Positions 26,423 through 35,637 of a stretch of DNA of 64,000 bases are shown piece after piece. Positions within the stretch are counted from its first letter, which is position 1. Every line of letters begins with the position of its first letter. The stretch is from Fulvimarina endophytica (lineage in GTDB: Bacteria > Pseudomonadota > Alphaproteobacteria > Rhizobiales > Rhizobiaceae). Location: the NCBI RefSeq assembly GCF_003403015.1, contig NZ_QURL01000007.1, positions 1-64,000 of the forward strand, given 5' to 3'. The notes under the pieces are model-generated. The model did no database searches and had not been told where the DNA came from. It saw only the letters and a program-made list of their open reading frames with translations. The translations under genes were made by a program, and so were the position numbers.

Positions 26423-27364
26423 TCACGCGGCGTTCTCGTCGTCGTGGAAGGGTTCGGTCCGGCATCGCCGGCCCAGCATGAAAGCATCCGCTACATGGCG
26501 CAGCGGCGAGACGTCGACATCGCTGCGATGCTCGCGGACGAGGCGCACGAAATGCTCGTAGATGTCGCGATATTCCGCATCCTCGCTTGTCACAACAGTC
26601 TCGCCGTCGATCACAAGCCGCTTTCCGCCCTCCGACAGGTGCAGCCGGCCGCCATCGCTCGTCTCGGCGGTGATGTCCCAGGTCTGGGGCCCCTTCTGGC
26701 GCCAGTCGAAGTCGGCGGTGAGATCGAGACCGTTGCGATCGGTGAAGGCGAGCCTTGCCGCGATCGGCGCCTGCCGGTTTTCCGGCGTGTCGAGTTCGCC
26801 GCCCGTCAGGAAGAACGGCTCCGGCAGGATCCGCGTCGCGATCGACAGGGCGTTGATGCCCGGGTCGAAGACGCCGAGACCGCCGGGCTCCCAGATCCAG
26901 TCCTGGCCGGGATGCCAGCGGCGGACATCCTCCTTCCAGACGATTTCGGCCCGCTCGACCGTTCGGCCCTCCAGCCAGCGCCGGGCGGGCTCCGTCGCGG
27001 CGGAGAACCGGGAATGCCAGGTCGCAAAGAGGGTGACGCCGGTCTTGCCGCTCGCCGCCACGAGATCGTCGATCTCGCTCAGGGTCGCACCGGGGGGCTT
27101 TTCGAGGAGAACGTGCTTGCCCGCCTCGAGCGCTTCGAGCGCCATCCCATGGCGCACCTGGGGCGGCGTGCAGAGGGCGACCGCGTCGAGTTCCGTCCCG
27201 GCGAGCATCTCGCCGAGGCTGCGGTAACTCGCAACGCCGTCCGCGCCGGCCGATCGGCTGGCGGTCGCGACGAGCTCGATCCCCGCGGTGGCCGCGATCG
27301 AGGGAAGATGCTGGTCGCGGGCGATCTTGCCGACGCCGACGAGACCCAGACGGATGGAGGTCAT
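26423..27364 (-). CDS. Gfo/Idh/MocA-family D-galactose / L-arabinose 1-dehydrogenase
   Basis: The 313-residue oxidoreductase has an N-terminal Rossmann domain ([20 protein letters not shown]), the conserved [12 protein letters not shown] and the substrate-domain segment [20 protein letters not shown], followed by [12 protein letters not shown]. These segments closely resemble L-arabinose 1-dehydrogenase of Azospirillum brasilense and rhizobial galactose dehydrogenases, which oxidise L-arabinose, D-galactose and D-fucose to lactones with NAD(P). It sits between the sugar importer and the aldonate dehydratase. Binding specificity for one sugar cannot be read. Confidence 0.9.
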   Translation of the reverse strand: MTSIRLGLVGVGKIARDQHLPSIAATAGIELVATASRSAGADGVASYRSLGEMLAGTELDAVALCTPPQVRHGMALEALEAGKHVLLEKPPGATLSEIDDLVAASGKTGVTLFATWHSRFSAATEPARRWLEGRTVERAEIVWKEDVRRWHPGQDWIWEPGGLGVFDPGINALSIATRILPEPFFLTGGELDTPENRQAPIAARLAFTDRNGLDLTADFDWRQKGPQTWDITAETSDGGRLHLSEGGKRLVIDGETVVTSEDAEYRDIYEHFVRLVREHRSDVDVSPLRHVADAFMLGRRCRTEPFHDDENAA

Positions 27365-27392
27365 GACATGCTTGCCTGTTCGATGTTTCGAT

Positions 27393-27416
27393 GCCGTGGC
27401 CGAAGCCGGCCACGGC
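27393..27416 (-). other. Stem-loop between the sugar permease and the dehydrogenase genes
   Basis: A perfect 10-bp inverted repeat, GCCGTGGCCG/CGGCCACGGC with a four-base loop, lies in the 70-base gap between gguB and the galactose/arabinose dehydrogenase gene. It has no U-run. It may stabilise the upstream transporter message or reduce readthrough into the catabolic genes. Confidence 0.5.
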
Positions 27417-27434
27417 GATGATCGCGCCTTGCCG

Positions 27435-28646
27435 TCAGGCCGCGCGCGAGCGGTTGACGACGTCGAAGATGACCGCGAGGAGGAGAACCAGCCCCTTGAT
27501 CACCTGCTGGTAGTCGATGCCGATTCCGAGGATCGACATGCCGTTGTTCATGACGCCCATGATGAAGGCGCCGACGACCGCGCCGACGATCGTTCCGACG
27601 CCGCCGGCCATGGACGCACCGCCGATGAAGACGGCCGCGATGACGTCGAGTTCGAAGGCGAGCCCCGCCTTCGGCGTCGCGGTGTTGAGGCGGGCGGCGA
27701 AGACCAGTCCGGCAAGGGCCGCCAGCATGCCCATATTGGCGAAGGTGAGGAAGGTCAGCCGCTCGGTATTGATGCCGGACAGCTTGGCCGCCTTCTCGTT
27801 GCCGCCGATGGCATAGATGCGCCGGCCGATCGTGGTTCGCGAGGTGACGAAGGAATAGGCGGCGATCAGCACGGCCATCACGATGAGTACGTTCGGAAAG
27901 CCGCGGAAGGTCGCAAGAAGCCAGGTGAGATAGAGGATGGCGACGGCGATGAGGATCGTCTTGGCCATGAAGAAGCCGAAGGGCTCGTCGTCATGTCCGC
28001 CGGCGCGCGACTGGAAGCGGTGCTTCAGCGCAACGCCCACGATCAGGGCCGCCACTGCCGCGCCGATCACGAACGAGACGAGGTGGAAGCCGCGAACGTC
28101 GATGACGTCCGGCAAAAAGCCGGAGGACAGAAGCTGGAAGTCCGCCGGAAACGGCCCGACCGACTGGCCCGCCAGGAGCCAGAGCGTCAGACCCTTGAAG
28201 ACCAGCATTCCGGCAAGCGTGACGATGAAGCTCGGGATCTTCCAATACGCGATCCAGTAGCCCTGCGCCGCGCCGATCAGGGCGCCGACCATCAGGCAGA
28301 TGAGGCTGGCGAGGACGAAGTTCATGTCCCATTGCACAATCATCACCGCCGCCAGCGCGCCGACGAAGCCGAGCACCGAGCCGACCGAAAGATCGATATG
28401 GCCCGAGACGATGACGAGCAGCATGCCGAGCGCCATGATGACGATGTAGCTGTTCTGGAGGACGAGGTTGGTGAGGTTGATCGGCCGCATCAGAATGCCG
28501 TCGGTCGCCACCTGGAAGAAGGCCATGATGACGACGAGCGCGATGAGGATGCCGTATTCGCGCATATGGCGGCGCAGAAAGGCCAGCTGACCTACGCCTT
28601 CGCGCCTGGCGCCGGCGGCGCCCTCTCCTGCGACGTTCTGGGACAT
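27435..28646 (-). CDS. gguB: Multiple-monosaccharide ABC transporter permease (GguB/MmsB)
   Basis: The 403-residue inner-membrane permease of the BPD_transp_2 family has INLTNLVLQNSYIVIMALGMLLVIVSGHIDLSVGSV near residue 57 and GGNEKAAKLSGINTERLTFLTF in the coupling region. An enlarged central part (about residues 160-255) is typical of the GguB/XylH group. A GGGAGGAAATCACG site precedes the ATG. Together with GguA and ChvE it imports several monosaccharides, including galactose, arabinose, glucose and fucose. The 33-base gap to gguA indicates one transcript. Confidence 0.93.
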   Translation of the reverse strand: MSQNVAGEGAAGARREGVGQLAFLRRHMREYGILIALVVIMAFFQVATDGILMRPINLTNLVLQNSYIVIMALGMLLVIVSGHIDLSVGSVLGFVGALAAVMIVQWDMNFVLASLICLMVGALIGAAQGYWIAYWKIPSFIVTLAGMLVFKGLTLWLLAGQSVGPFPADFQLLSSGFLPDVIDVRGFHLVSFVIGAAVAALIVGVALKHRFQSRAGGHDDEPFGFFMAKTILIAVAILYLTWLLATFRGFPNVLIVMAVLIAAYSFVTSRTTIGRRIYAIGGNEKAAKLSGINTERLTFLTFANMGMLAALAGLVFAARLNTATPKAGLAFELDVIAAVFIGGASMAGGVGTIVGAVVGAFIMGVMNNGMSILGIGIDYQQVIKGLVLLLAVIFDVVNRSRAA

Positions 28647-28679
28647 CGTGATTTCCTCCCTGAAACGGATGGGCGGGCT

Positions 28680-30212
28680 TTAGCCGCGGCCCGACGAGCG
28701 AATGATCGCCGACATGATCTTTTCCTGCGAGACCTCCGCCGTCGGCATCTCCCCGACGAACCGGCCCTCGTTCATCACGTAGATCCGGTCGGAGATTCCG
28801 AGCAGTTCGGGCATCTCGGACGAGATGACGATCACCGCCTTCCCCTGGGCGGCGAGCTCCGCGATGATCGAATAGATTTCGTATTTCGCCCCGACATCGA
28901 TGCCGCGTGTCGGCTCGTCGAGGATCAGCACCTCTGGGTCGGCGAAGAGCCATTTGGCCAAGACGACCTTCTGCTGGTTGCCGCCCGAGAGGTTCACGGT
29001 CTCCTGCGCGATCGAGGACGACTTGATGCGAAGGCGGTCGCGATACTCGCTGGCGATCCGGGCCTCCTTGCGCTCGTCGACCACCAGACCGTTGGAGATG
29101 CCGGACAGGTTGGCGAGGGGCACATTGCGCCTGATCGTCTCGTCGAGGATCAGGCCATAGCCTTTGCGGTCCTCGGTCACGTAGCAGATGCCCGCCTCGA
29201 TCGCCCGGCCGACGGTCGAGGTGTCGACGGGCTTGCCGCGCAGCAGAATCTCGCCGGAAACATAGGTGCCGTAGGAACGGCCGAAGAGGCTCATGGCAAG
29301 TTCCGTGCGCCCCGCACCCATCAGGCCCGCAATTCCCACCACCTCGCCCGCCCGCGCCGTGAACGAGACGTCGTCCACCACCTTGCGCCCGGCATGCAGC
29401 GGATGGGTCGAGGTCCAGTTGCGGACCTCCAGCATCGTCTCGCCGATCTTCGGCTCGCGCGGCGGATAGCGATCGTCGAGGGAGCGGCCCACCATGTCGC
29501 GGATGATGTCGCCCTCCGACACCGTCCCGTTGCGGCAATCGAGCGTCGAGACGGCCGATCCGTCGCGCAGCACGGTGATGGAATCGGCGACCCTCGAAAT
29601 CTCGTTCAGCTTGTGGCTGATCATGATCGAGGCGATCCCACGCTGCTTGAATTCGAGCAGCAGGTCGAGCAGGGCCTGGGAATCGTTCTCGTTGAGAGAG
29701 GATGTGGGCTCGTCGAGGATCAGGAGCTTGACCTCCTTCGACAGGGCCTTCGCGATCTCGACGAGTTGCTGCTTGCCGAGGCCGAGATTGGTAACGAGTT
29801 CCTGCGGGCTCTCCTTCAGACCGACGCGCTTCAGGAGTTCGCCGGTGCGCTCGAAGGTCGCGCGCCAGTCGATGACGCCCTTGGACGCTTGCTCGTTGCC
29901 CAGAAAGATGTTTTCGGCGATCGAAAGAAGCGGGATCAGGGCGAGTTCCTGATGGATGATGATGATGCCGAGGCGCTCCGAGTCCCGAATGCCCGTGAAG
30001 CGGCATTCCTCGCCGCGAAAGGCGATCTCGCCCTCGTAGGACCCGTAGGGATAGATGCCCGACAGGACCTTCATGAGCGTCGACTTGCCGGCGCCGTTCT
30101 CCCCGCAAAGGGCGTGGATCTCGCCCTCGGCGACCTTCAGGTTGACGTCGTCGAGCGCCTTGACGCCGGGAAACGTCTTGGTGATGCCCCGCATTTCCAG
30201 GATGGGTCGCAT
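28680..30212 (-). CDS. gguA: Multiple-monosaccharide ABC transporter ATP-binding protein (GguA/MmsA)
   Basis: The 510-residue double-domain ATPase has N-domain Walker [11 protein letters not shown]-loop HQEL and [12 protein letters not shown]. The second domain has the degenerate Walker [11 protein letters not shown] typical of this sugar group, plus signature [10 protein letters not shown] and [13 protein letters not shown]. Both halves are intact. It powers the ChvE-GguAB importer. A stem-loop separates it from chvE upstream. Confidence 0.95.
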   Translation of the reverse strand: MRPILEMRGITKTFPGVKALDDVNLKVAEGEIHALCGENGAGKSTLMKVLSGIYPYGSYEGEIAFRGEECRFTGIRDSERLGIIIIHQELALIPLLSIAENIFLGNEQASKGVIDWRATFERTGELLKRVGLKESPQELVTNLGLGKQQLVEIAKALSKEVKLLILDEPTSSLNENDSQALLDLLLEFKQRGIASIMISHKLNEISRVADSITVLRDGSAVSTLDCRNGTVSEGDIIRDMVGRSLDDRYPPREPKIGETMLEVRNWTSTHPLHAGRKVVDDVSFTARAGEVVGIAGLMGAGRTELAMSLFGRSYGTYVSGEILLRGKPVDTSTVGRAIEAGICYVTEDRKGYGLILDETIRRNVPLANLSGISNGLVVDERKEARIASEYRDRLRIKSSSIAQETVNLSGGNQQKVVLAKWLFADPEVLILDEPTRGIDVGAKYEIYSIIAELAAQGKAVIVISSEMPELLGISDRIYVMNEGRFVGEMPTAEVSQEKIMSAIIRSSGRG

Positions 30213-30324
30213 GCTCGCACTCTTCGGGAAGATCTGACACCGGGTTGCGGCATCGGGCCGATGATCCCCTCATCGGTCCGATGCCTCGCCTGCCCGCCGG
30301 CGGGCAGACGAAAATTTGGCTGGA

Positions 30325-30348
30325 CGGGACCGCGCGAGCGCGGCCCCG
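30325..30348 (-). other. Intercistronic stem-loop between chvE and gguA
   Basis: On the minus strand CGGGGCCGCGC and GCGCGGTCCCG pair over 11 positions with one G-U and a two-base loop, 16 bases after the chvE stop. Such hairpins after binding-protein genes commonly protect the 5' message so that the binding protein is made in excess over the ATPase and permease. No U-run follows. Confidence 0.55.
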
Positions 30349-30364
30349 CCTTCGCCCTTGAGAC

Positions 30365-31438
30365 TTATTTCAGCTGGTCCTCGGTGTAGTAGCCGGATTC
30401 CACGAGCACCGGCTCGATATCGCCCTTCGTCACCAGCACAGGCTTCAAGAGGTAGGAGGGGACCACCTTCACGCCGTTGTTGTAGGTCTCGGTGTCGTTG
30501 ATCTCGGGCTCGCTGCCTTCGAGAACGGCCTGGACCATCGAGACGGTGACCTTCGCCAGTTCGCGGGTGTCCTTGAAGATCGTCGAATACTGGTCGCCGC
30601 GCTCGATCGCCTTGACCGACTGAACCTCGGCGTCCTGCCCCGTGATGATCGGCATCTTCATGTCGCCGGAGCCGTAGCCGACGCCCTTCAGGGAGGAGAT
30701 GATGCCGATGGAAAGACCGTCATAGGGGGATAGAACGCCGTGCAGCGTCTCGTTCGTGTAGTTCGCCGACAGGAGATTATCCATGCGGGCCTGGGCGACC
30801 GAACCGTCCCAACGCAGCGTGCCGACCGTCTGCATGCCGGTCTGGCCGGAGACGATCTTGATCTTGCCCTCGTCGATGAGCGGCTGCAGCACGCTCATGG
30901 CGCCATCGTAGAAGAAGTAGGCGTTGTTGTCGTCGGGCGAGCCGCCGAACAGTTCCACATTCCATGTCTCGGCGTCCGGGAAACGCTCCTTCAGACCGTC
31001 GACGAGCGACTGCCCCTGAAGGACGCCCACCTGGAAATTATCGAAGGTCGCGTAATAGTCCACATCGCCGGAATCGCGGATCAGGCGGTCATAGGCGATG
31101 ACCGGAATGCCCGATGCCGCCGCATTGGCGAGAGTGTTGGACAGGGTCGTTCCATCGATTGCGGCGATCACCAGCGCGTCGACGCCCTTGGTCACCATGT
31201 TCTCCACCTGGGAGAGCTGGTTCGGGATATCGTCGTCGGCATATTGAAGATCGGCGGCGAAACCGGCCTCCTCGAACTGCTTGACCATGTTGTTGCCGTC
31301 GTCGATCCAGCGAGCGGACGACTTCGTGGGCATGGAGATGCCGACCGTGCCCTTGTCCTGGGCGAGTGCGCCCATCGACTGCGTGGCCAGAAGGCCGACC
31401 GCCGCTGCGGCGATCACGAGTGTCTTCTTCAGTTTCAT
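30365..31438 (-). CDS. chvE: ChvE-type periplasmic sugar-binding protein
   Basis: The 357-residue binding protein of the galactose/arabinose type has a signal peptide ([26 protein letters not shown], then QD). [60 protein letters not shown] and [26 protein letters not shown] match ChvE of Agrobacterium closely in length and motifs. A GGGAGGAAGCA site precedes the ATG. In Agrobacterium ChvE also signals sugars to VirA; nothing here shows a second role. It is 40 bases downstream of the GntR regulator gene, so the two are probably co-transcribed. Confidence 0.94.
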   Translation of the reverse strand: MKLKKTLVIAAAAVGLLATQSMGALAQDKGTVGISMPTKSSARWIDDGNNMVKQFEEAGFAADLQYADDDIPNQLSQVENMVTKGVDALVIAAIDGTTLSNTLANAAASGIPVIAYDRLIRDSGDVDYYATFDNFQVGVLQGQSLVDGLKERFPDAETWNVELFGGSPDDNNAYFFYDGAMSVLQPLIDEGKIKIVSGQTGMQTVGTLRWDGSVAQARMDNLLSANYTNETLHGVLSPYDGLSIGIISSLKGVGYGSGDMKMPIITGQDAEVQSVKAIERGDQYSTIFKDTRELAKVTVSMVQAVLEGSEPEINDTETYNNGVKVVPSYLLKPVLVTKGDIEPVLVESGYYTEDQLK

Positions 31439-31478
31439 CCTGCTTCCTCCCTGTATTGGTTCACTTTTCGCCCCGCCG

Positions 31479-32261
31479 TCAGCCGGCGAGTGCATTGTCG
31501 ACATTCGAAGGGGCCGGGTCTCCCACGCGCCGGCGCGCCTCGGAAGCCCTGCCTCCCTCCCCCTCGAGCGCCTGACTGACGTCCTCGAAGGCGCTCTCGA
31601 TGAGCCTTCGCATGAACAGTTCGGCCGCCTCGGCATCGCCACCGAGGATCGCATCGAGCACCCGCTGATGCTGACGCAGGGTCTCGACCTGTGGGTTCTG
31701 CCGCCATGACAGCGAGAACGAGATGGACAGGCTCTTCTCGATCATCGCACCGAGGGAGCGAAGGATCGGATTTCCCGTCGCTTCCAGAATGATACGATGA
31801 AAGTCGAGATCCGCAGCGATCAGTTCGCTCGATCCGCGCGGATATCGCTCCATGCGCTCGAAGGCTTCCCGCAGCCTCTCACGATCCGCCTGCGTAATCC
31901 GCTGGGCCGCGATCCGCGCCGCCGGCGGCTCGTTGATGAGGCGCATCTCGTAGAGCGCACTCACGAACCCCCACCGGTCCTCCGCAAACAGGTGCCAGGC
32001 CATGACATCAGGATCCAGCATGTTCCAGTCCTGAGCCGGAAGCACGCGCGTCCCGACCTTGGGCCCGACCTTGATCAATCCCTTCGCCCCGAGAAGCCGC
32101 ATCGCCTCGCGCACCACCGTGCGCGACACGCCCCACTCGCTCGCAAGCTCGCTCTCGATCGGCAGCGCGTCGCCCGAACGCAGGGCGCCGCTCGCGATTC
32201 GCCGGCCGTAAGTGGCGGCGAGCTCTGCGGTTCGACTTGTCTTCGGACGCGGTGAAGGCAT
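31479..32261 (-). CDS. GntR family regulator, FCD (FadR) subfamily, of the sugar cluster
   Basis: The 260-residue regulator has its winged helix at residues 10-75 ([39 protein letters not shown]) and an FCD domain with [15 protein letters not shown] and [11 protein letters not shown]. The last usual metal-site His is replaced (MRRLIES), so ligand binding may differ. The C-terminal tail of about 25 residues is extended. GGGAGG lies upstream of the ATG. As first gene of the minus-strand sugar block it is the likely repressor, responding to a pathway intermediate such as an aldonate or keto-deoxy acid. Confidence 0.9.
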   Translation of the reverse strand: MPSPRPKTSRTAELAATYGRRIASGALRSGDALPIESELASEWGVSRTVVREAMRLLGAKGLIKVGPKVGTRVLPAQDWNMLDPDVMAWHLFAEDRWGFVSALYEMRLINEPPAARIAAQRITQADRERLREAFERMERYPRGSSELIAADLDFHRIILEATGNPILRSLGAMIEKSLSISFSLSWRQNPQVETLRQHQRVLDAILGGDAEAAELFMRRLIESAFEDVSQALEGEGGRASEARRRVGDPAPSNVDNALAG

Positions 32262-32280
32262 CGGTGCGAGCCTCCCAACT

Positions 32281-32315
32281 CCAGACCAATGATCATATTA
32301 TTAGACCCGCTATAG
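32281..32315 (-). promoter_or_regulatory. Promoter/operator candidate of the sugar cluster
   Basis: An AT-rich block 25-55 bases upstream of the regulator start contains the palindrome ATGATCAT at 32289-32296 and, on the minus strand, TATGAT as a possible -10. No good -35 is seen. It is the only AT-rich segment in this gap. The rest of 32316-32596 shows no recognisable gene or element apart from a small GGGCG-TTTT-CGCCC hairpin at the end of the hydrolase gene. Confidence 0.4.
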
Positions 32316-32596
32316 AACGGATGCAAGCGCGGTGAAGGATCGGCCTGGGGAAATCAGGCGCCGCTCCGCACGATTGCGGGCTCATCGGATGTGAAAATGG
32401 TCGCGGGCCCGGGAACGCGCAGAGCCTATCCGCAAGATTGACGAACGCATCAGACTGCAGTCAAAACGCCGAGGCGCGTGCAGGGCCTCCACTTGTGCAG
32501 CAGAGGACATGAACGGTTGGTCCGGCAGTCTGCCTCAGCGTCGAAAGGTGCCACACTGCCGAGCCGGGTGTCCGGGGTCAGCGGGGCGAAAACGCC

Positions 32597-33847
32597 CTAT
32601 TTCAAGGCTGCCGAGACCGCATCGAAGAACACCATCGGATCGATCGGCTCCTTTCCGACGGGCTTGGGCTGCGCACCGAAGGTGACGATCACCACGTTCT
32701 TCGCCGGATTGATGTAGATGTTCTGGCCTTGGATGCCGACCGCCGCGAACGCGCCGTCCGCCTTGGACGCCTCGGTCCAGCCGGTCCACCACATATATCC
32801 GTAGTCGAGGGGTTTCCCGTCGGCGAGTTCGCTTGGCCCGGCCGCCTCGCGCACCCAGCCCTCCGGCAGGACGGACTGGCCATCGATCCTGCCCTCGTCG
32901 AGGATGAAGAGACCGAAGCGACCGTAATCGCGCAGGGTCGCGCTGATGCCGCTTCCGCCGATTTCGGCGCCATCGGGCGAATCGAGCCACCAATTGGCGT
33001 CGGCCTCCATCCCGTATGGCTTCCAGATCTTCTCGGACAGGTAGTCGGCGAGCGGCTTGCCGACCGCACCGCGAACGACCTCGGCGAGCACCTGCGTCTC
33101 GCCGGTGCTGTAATTGTTGCGCATGCCCGGCTCGGCCGCCCGCGGCAGGGCAGCCATGACCTCCATCAGCGATCCGGGTTCCTGCGATATCTGCGCCTTC
33201 AGGAGCGCACGGCGGTCCGAAGCAGGGTCCGTATAGGTCTCGTTCCACGCGACGCCCGACGCCATCATGAGAACGTCCCGCACGCTCACGCCGTCATAGG
33301 CACTGCCCTTCAGCGAAGGCACGTATTCGGTCACCTGCGCGTCGAGGCCATCGAGACGACCGTCCTCGATCGCGATCGCGGCAAGGGTCGAGGTGATCGA
33401 CTTGGCGATCGACATCGACATCCAGCGCGTCTCGGGCGTGTTGCCTCGCTGATAGGTCTCGTAGGCGATCTTGCCGTCCTTCAGGACGAGAAGTGCGGTG
33501 ATGTTGTCGAGGGCCAGGAAATCGTAGAGGTCGTAGGTCTTTTCGCCGCTGACGAAGGTCAGGCTCTCCAGATCCTGCGGCGCATTCGGCAGGGAGTGGA
33601 CTTCGCCCCCGGCTTCGATCGTGCGGACGGGAAAGAGGCGGTCGATATTGCGAAAGGTCGACACCGCCTCGTCGGGAAGCAATTTGCCGCCATACATCTC
33701 TTCCACGGTGCCGATCGGTTCGTCGGCGTGGGGATAACCGTTTTCCTGCGCGGAAAGACCGGTCGGCAGCACGGAGATCATCAGGACACCCGTCCACAAG
33801 GCGAGTGGCCGAAGCCCCGTGAGCGTCGTCGCATCTTGTCTCGTCAT
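32597..33847 (-). CDS. Beta-lactamase-fold serine hydrolase (class C / NylB-like)
   Basis: The 416-residue protein has a probable signal peptide (first 30 residues, ending LPTGLSAQ). The active-site serine lies in MSMSIAKSITS (SxxK as SIAK), a tyrosine motif in NNYSTGETQVLAEV replaces the usual YxN, and the third motif is degenerate (VGIQGQNIYI instead of HTG/KTG). These changes are typical of esterases and amide hydrolases of this fold, such as 6-aminohexanoate-dimer hydrolase, rather than true beta-lactamases. GGAGAGGG precedes the ATG at 33847. Nothing in the neighbourhood indicates the substrate. Confidence 0.85.
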   Translation of the reverse strand: MTRQDATTLTGLRPLALWTGVLMISVLPTGLSAQENGYPHADEPIGTVEEMYGGKLLPDEAVSTFRNIDRLFPVRTIEAGGEVHSLPNAPQDLESLTFVSGEKTYDLYDFLALDNITALLVLKDGKIAYETYQRGNTPETRWMSMSIAKSITSTLAAIAIEDGRLDGLDAQVTEYVPSLKGSAYDGVSVRDVLMMASGVAWNETYTDPASDRRALLKAQISQEPGSLMEVMAALPRAAEPGMRNNYSTGETQVLAEVVRGAVGKPLADYLSEKIWKPYGMEADANWWLDSPDGAEIGGSGISATLRDYGRFGLFILDEGRIDGQSVLPEGWVREAAGPSELADGKPLDYGYMWWTGWTEASKADGAFAAVGIQGQNIYINPAKNVVIVTFGAQPKPVGKEPIDPMVFFDAVSAALK

Positions 33848-34031
33848 GTCAGCCCTCTCCTGCACGCCCCATCGCATCGCAGAGTGTCGTCCGACGCGCG
33901 AGGCATGACAAGAAGAGATTGATGGCCGTGATGGAGGCTCGCTCCCCGCCGCGTCGCGCATCCAATGGCGACGAGGCGAACGGGACGGCTTGCGGCCTCG
34001 CACGACCGCATCGCGCGGTCAGGAAGGAGCG

Positions 34032-34787
34032 CTACGCGGTTCGCGAGGCGGAGTAGCGGTCGAGTGTTTCGTCGATCGGGCCGTGGAAGCGCACCTTGCC
34101 ATGCTCCATCCAGAGCCCCTCGGTGCACCACTGGCGCAGAAGATCGTCGGAATGGGACGCCATGACGAGGAGGCCGGCATTGCCGATGAACTCCTCGAGG
34201 CGCGCCTTCGCCTTGTCGATGAAGGCCGCGTCACCTGCGCCAATGCCTTCGTCAATGAGCAGGATATCGGGCGTGATCGATGTCGAGACGGCGAAGGCGA
34301 GGCGCGTGGACATGCCGCTCGAATAGGTGCGGAGCGGCATGTCGAGGAATTCGCCGAGCCCGCTCCATTCGCCGATATCGGCTGCCCTTGCCTCGATTTC
34401 CTTGCGCGAGAAGCCGATGAGCATGCCGCGTAGGATGATGTTCTCCCAGCCGGTGGAATCGGGGTCCATTCCGAAGCCGATGTCGAACATGGCAGCGACG
34501 CTGCCGTCGACGTCCACACGTCCTTCGTTCGGTTCGTAGATCCCGGCGATCGTCCTCAGGATCGTCGACTTGCCGGCTCCGTTATGCCCGATGAGGCCGA
34601 TCTTCGTCCCATGCTGCAGATCGAGGGTCAGGTCGTCGATGGCGCGGATGGAAACCTTGCGGGTGCCGTCGCGCGGCTTGATCTGCCCTCCGGTCGCAGC
34701 CGCCATGACGTTGTTCTTCAGCGAACGGCTGCCGGCATCGAAGATGGGAATGTCGACCGTGACATGGGTCAGCTCGATGGATGTCAT
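34032..34787 (-). CDS. Polysaccharide ABC exporter ATP-binding protein (Wzt/KpsT-like)
   Basis: The 251-residue ATPase has Walker A GHNGAGKST, the signature TYSSGMSTRLAFAVST and Walker B DILLIDEGIGAGDAAF. The YSSGM signature and the DEGIGAGD region are typical of O-antigen, teichoic-acid and capsule exporters. It lacks the C-terminal carbohydrate-binding domain of long Wzt proteins, so it is of the short KpsT type. It starts four bases after the permease gene, and the pair forms an export complex for a lipid-linked glycan. The glycan is unknown. Confidence 0.9.
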   Translation of the reverse strand: MTSIELTHVTVDIPIFDAGSRSLKNNVMAAATGGQIKPRDGTRKVSIRAIDDLTLDLQHGTKIGLIGHNGAGKSTILRTIAGIYEPNEGRVDVDGSVAAMFDIGFGMDPDSTGWENIILRGMLIGFSRKEIEARAADIGEWSGLGEFLDMPLRTYSSGMSTRLAFAVSTSITPDILLIDEGIGAGDAAFIDKAKARLEEFIGNAGLLVMASHSDDLLRQWCTEGLWMEHGKVRFHGPIDETLDRYSASRTA

Positions 34788-34791
34788 GTGT

Positions 34792-35637
34792 TCAAGCCCA
34801 ATAAGCGATGCGGCTTCGGAACCGTGCGAAGAAGAGGGTCGCGATCACCCCGAGGACGATCGTCATTCCAACGCAGGCCAGCCAGTTCGTGAGCGTGCCG
34901 GTTCCACCCAGAAGCGGGTCGCGGGCGATCTCGATGAAGTGGTAGAAAGGGTTCAGCGCGACGAATGCGACCCGGTCCGGGATCTGCTCAGCACTCCAGA
35001 GGATCGGCGTCATGAAGAAGATGACCTGGACGATGCTGCCGACGATCATCGGAATGTCGCGAAACCGCGCACAGAGCGGGCCGAGGATCATCACGAAGAA
35101 GACGCCGTTGAGAATGTAGAGCGCCATCGCGGGAAGGAAGAGGAAGACCGACCATCCGATCGGAATGCTGAAGAGCACGAGAACGATGAAATAGATCAGA
35201 AAGTTGTGGCTGAGATTGATCAGCTGTGACCAGACGAACTGGTAGATGTAGACGCTGAACGGCAGACGGATCTGCCGGATCGATGCCGCGGCGCCCGAGA
35301 ACACGTTGCAGGCTGCGGTGATCGTGCCGCTGATATAGCCCCACAGGATAAACCCGACGGCAAGGAACGGCAGATAGGTCGAAATGTCCGTGCCGAAGAT
35401 CTGGGAATAGAGGAAGCCCAAGCTTCCGACCATGATACCCATGGAAAGGGTCAGCCAGAACGGGCCGATCACCGAGCGACGGTAGTGCTTGCGCACGTCC
35501 CGCCAGCCCAGGAAGATCCAGAGCTCGCGCATCGCGATGCCCTCGCGCAGATCCTGCCAGGCGACCGAAAGGCGCCCGAGGGTCGTGCGAAGCCTTTCCG
35601 ATCGTTCGGGTTCGAGGTTCGCTTCGGCCATTGTCAT
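34792..35637 (-). CDS. Polysaccharide ABC exporter permease (Wzm/KpsM-like, ABC-2 type)
   Basis: The 281-residue membrane protein has six hydrophobic segments after a cytoplasmic N-terminus containing ELWIFLGWRDVRKHYRRSVIGPFWLTL, the ABC-2 polysaccharide permease entry motif. FFMTPILWSAEQIPDRVAFVALNPFYHFIEIARDPLL near the C-terminus is also characteristic. The start is ATG at 35637; a second ATG two codons in is equally possible. It pairs with the ATPase at 34032. Confidence 0.9.
   Translation of the reverse strand: MTMAEANLEPERSERLRTTLGRLSVAWQDLREGIAMRELWIFLGWRDVRKHYRRSVIGPFWLTLSMGIMVGSLGFLYSQIFGTDISTYLPFLAVGFILWGYISGTITAACNVFSGAAASIRQIRLPFSVYIYQFVWSQLINLSHNFLIYFIVLVLFSIPIGWSVFLFLPAMALYILNGVFFVMILGPLCARFRDIPMIVGSIVQVIFFMTPILWSAEQIPDRVAFVALNPFYHFIEIARDPLLGGTGTLTNWLACVGMTIVLGVIATLFFARFRSRIAYWA

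Noticed and set aside
27288..30389. 1033-codon open frame on the plus strand opposite the gguB and gguA genes
   Set aside because: It runs across two real genes and their gap, has shadow composition, and no family sequence.
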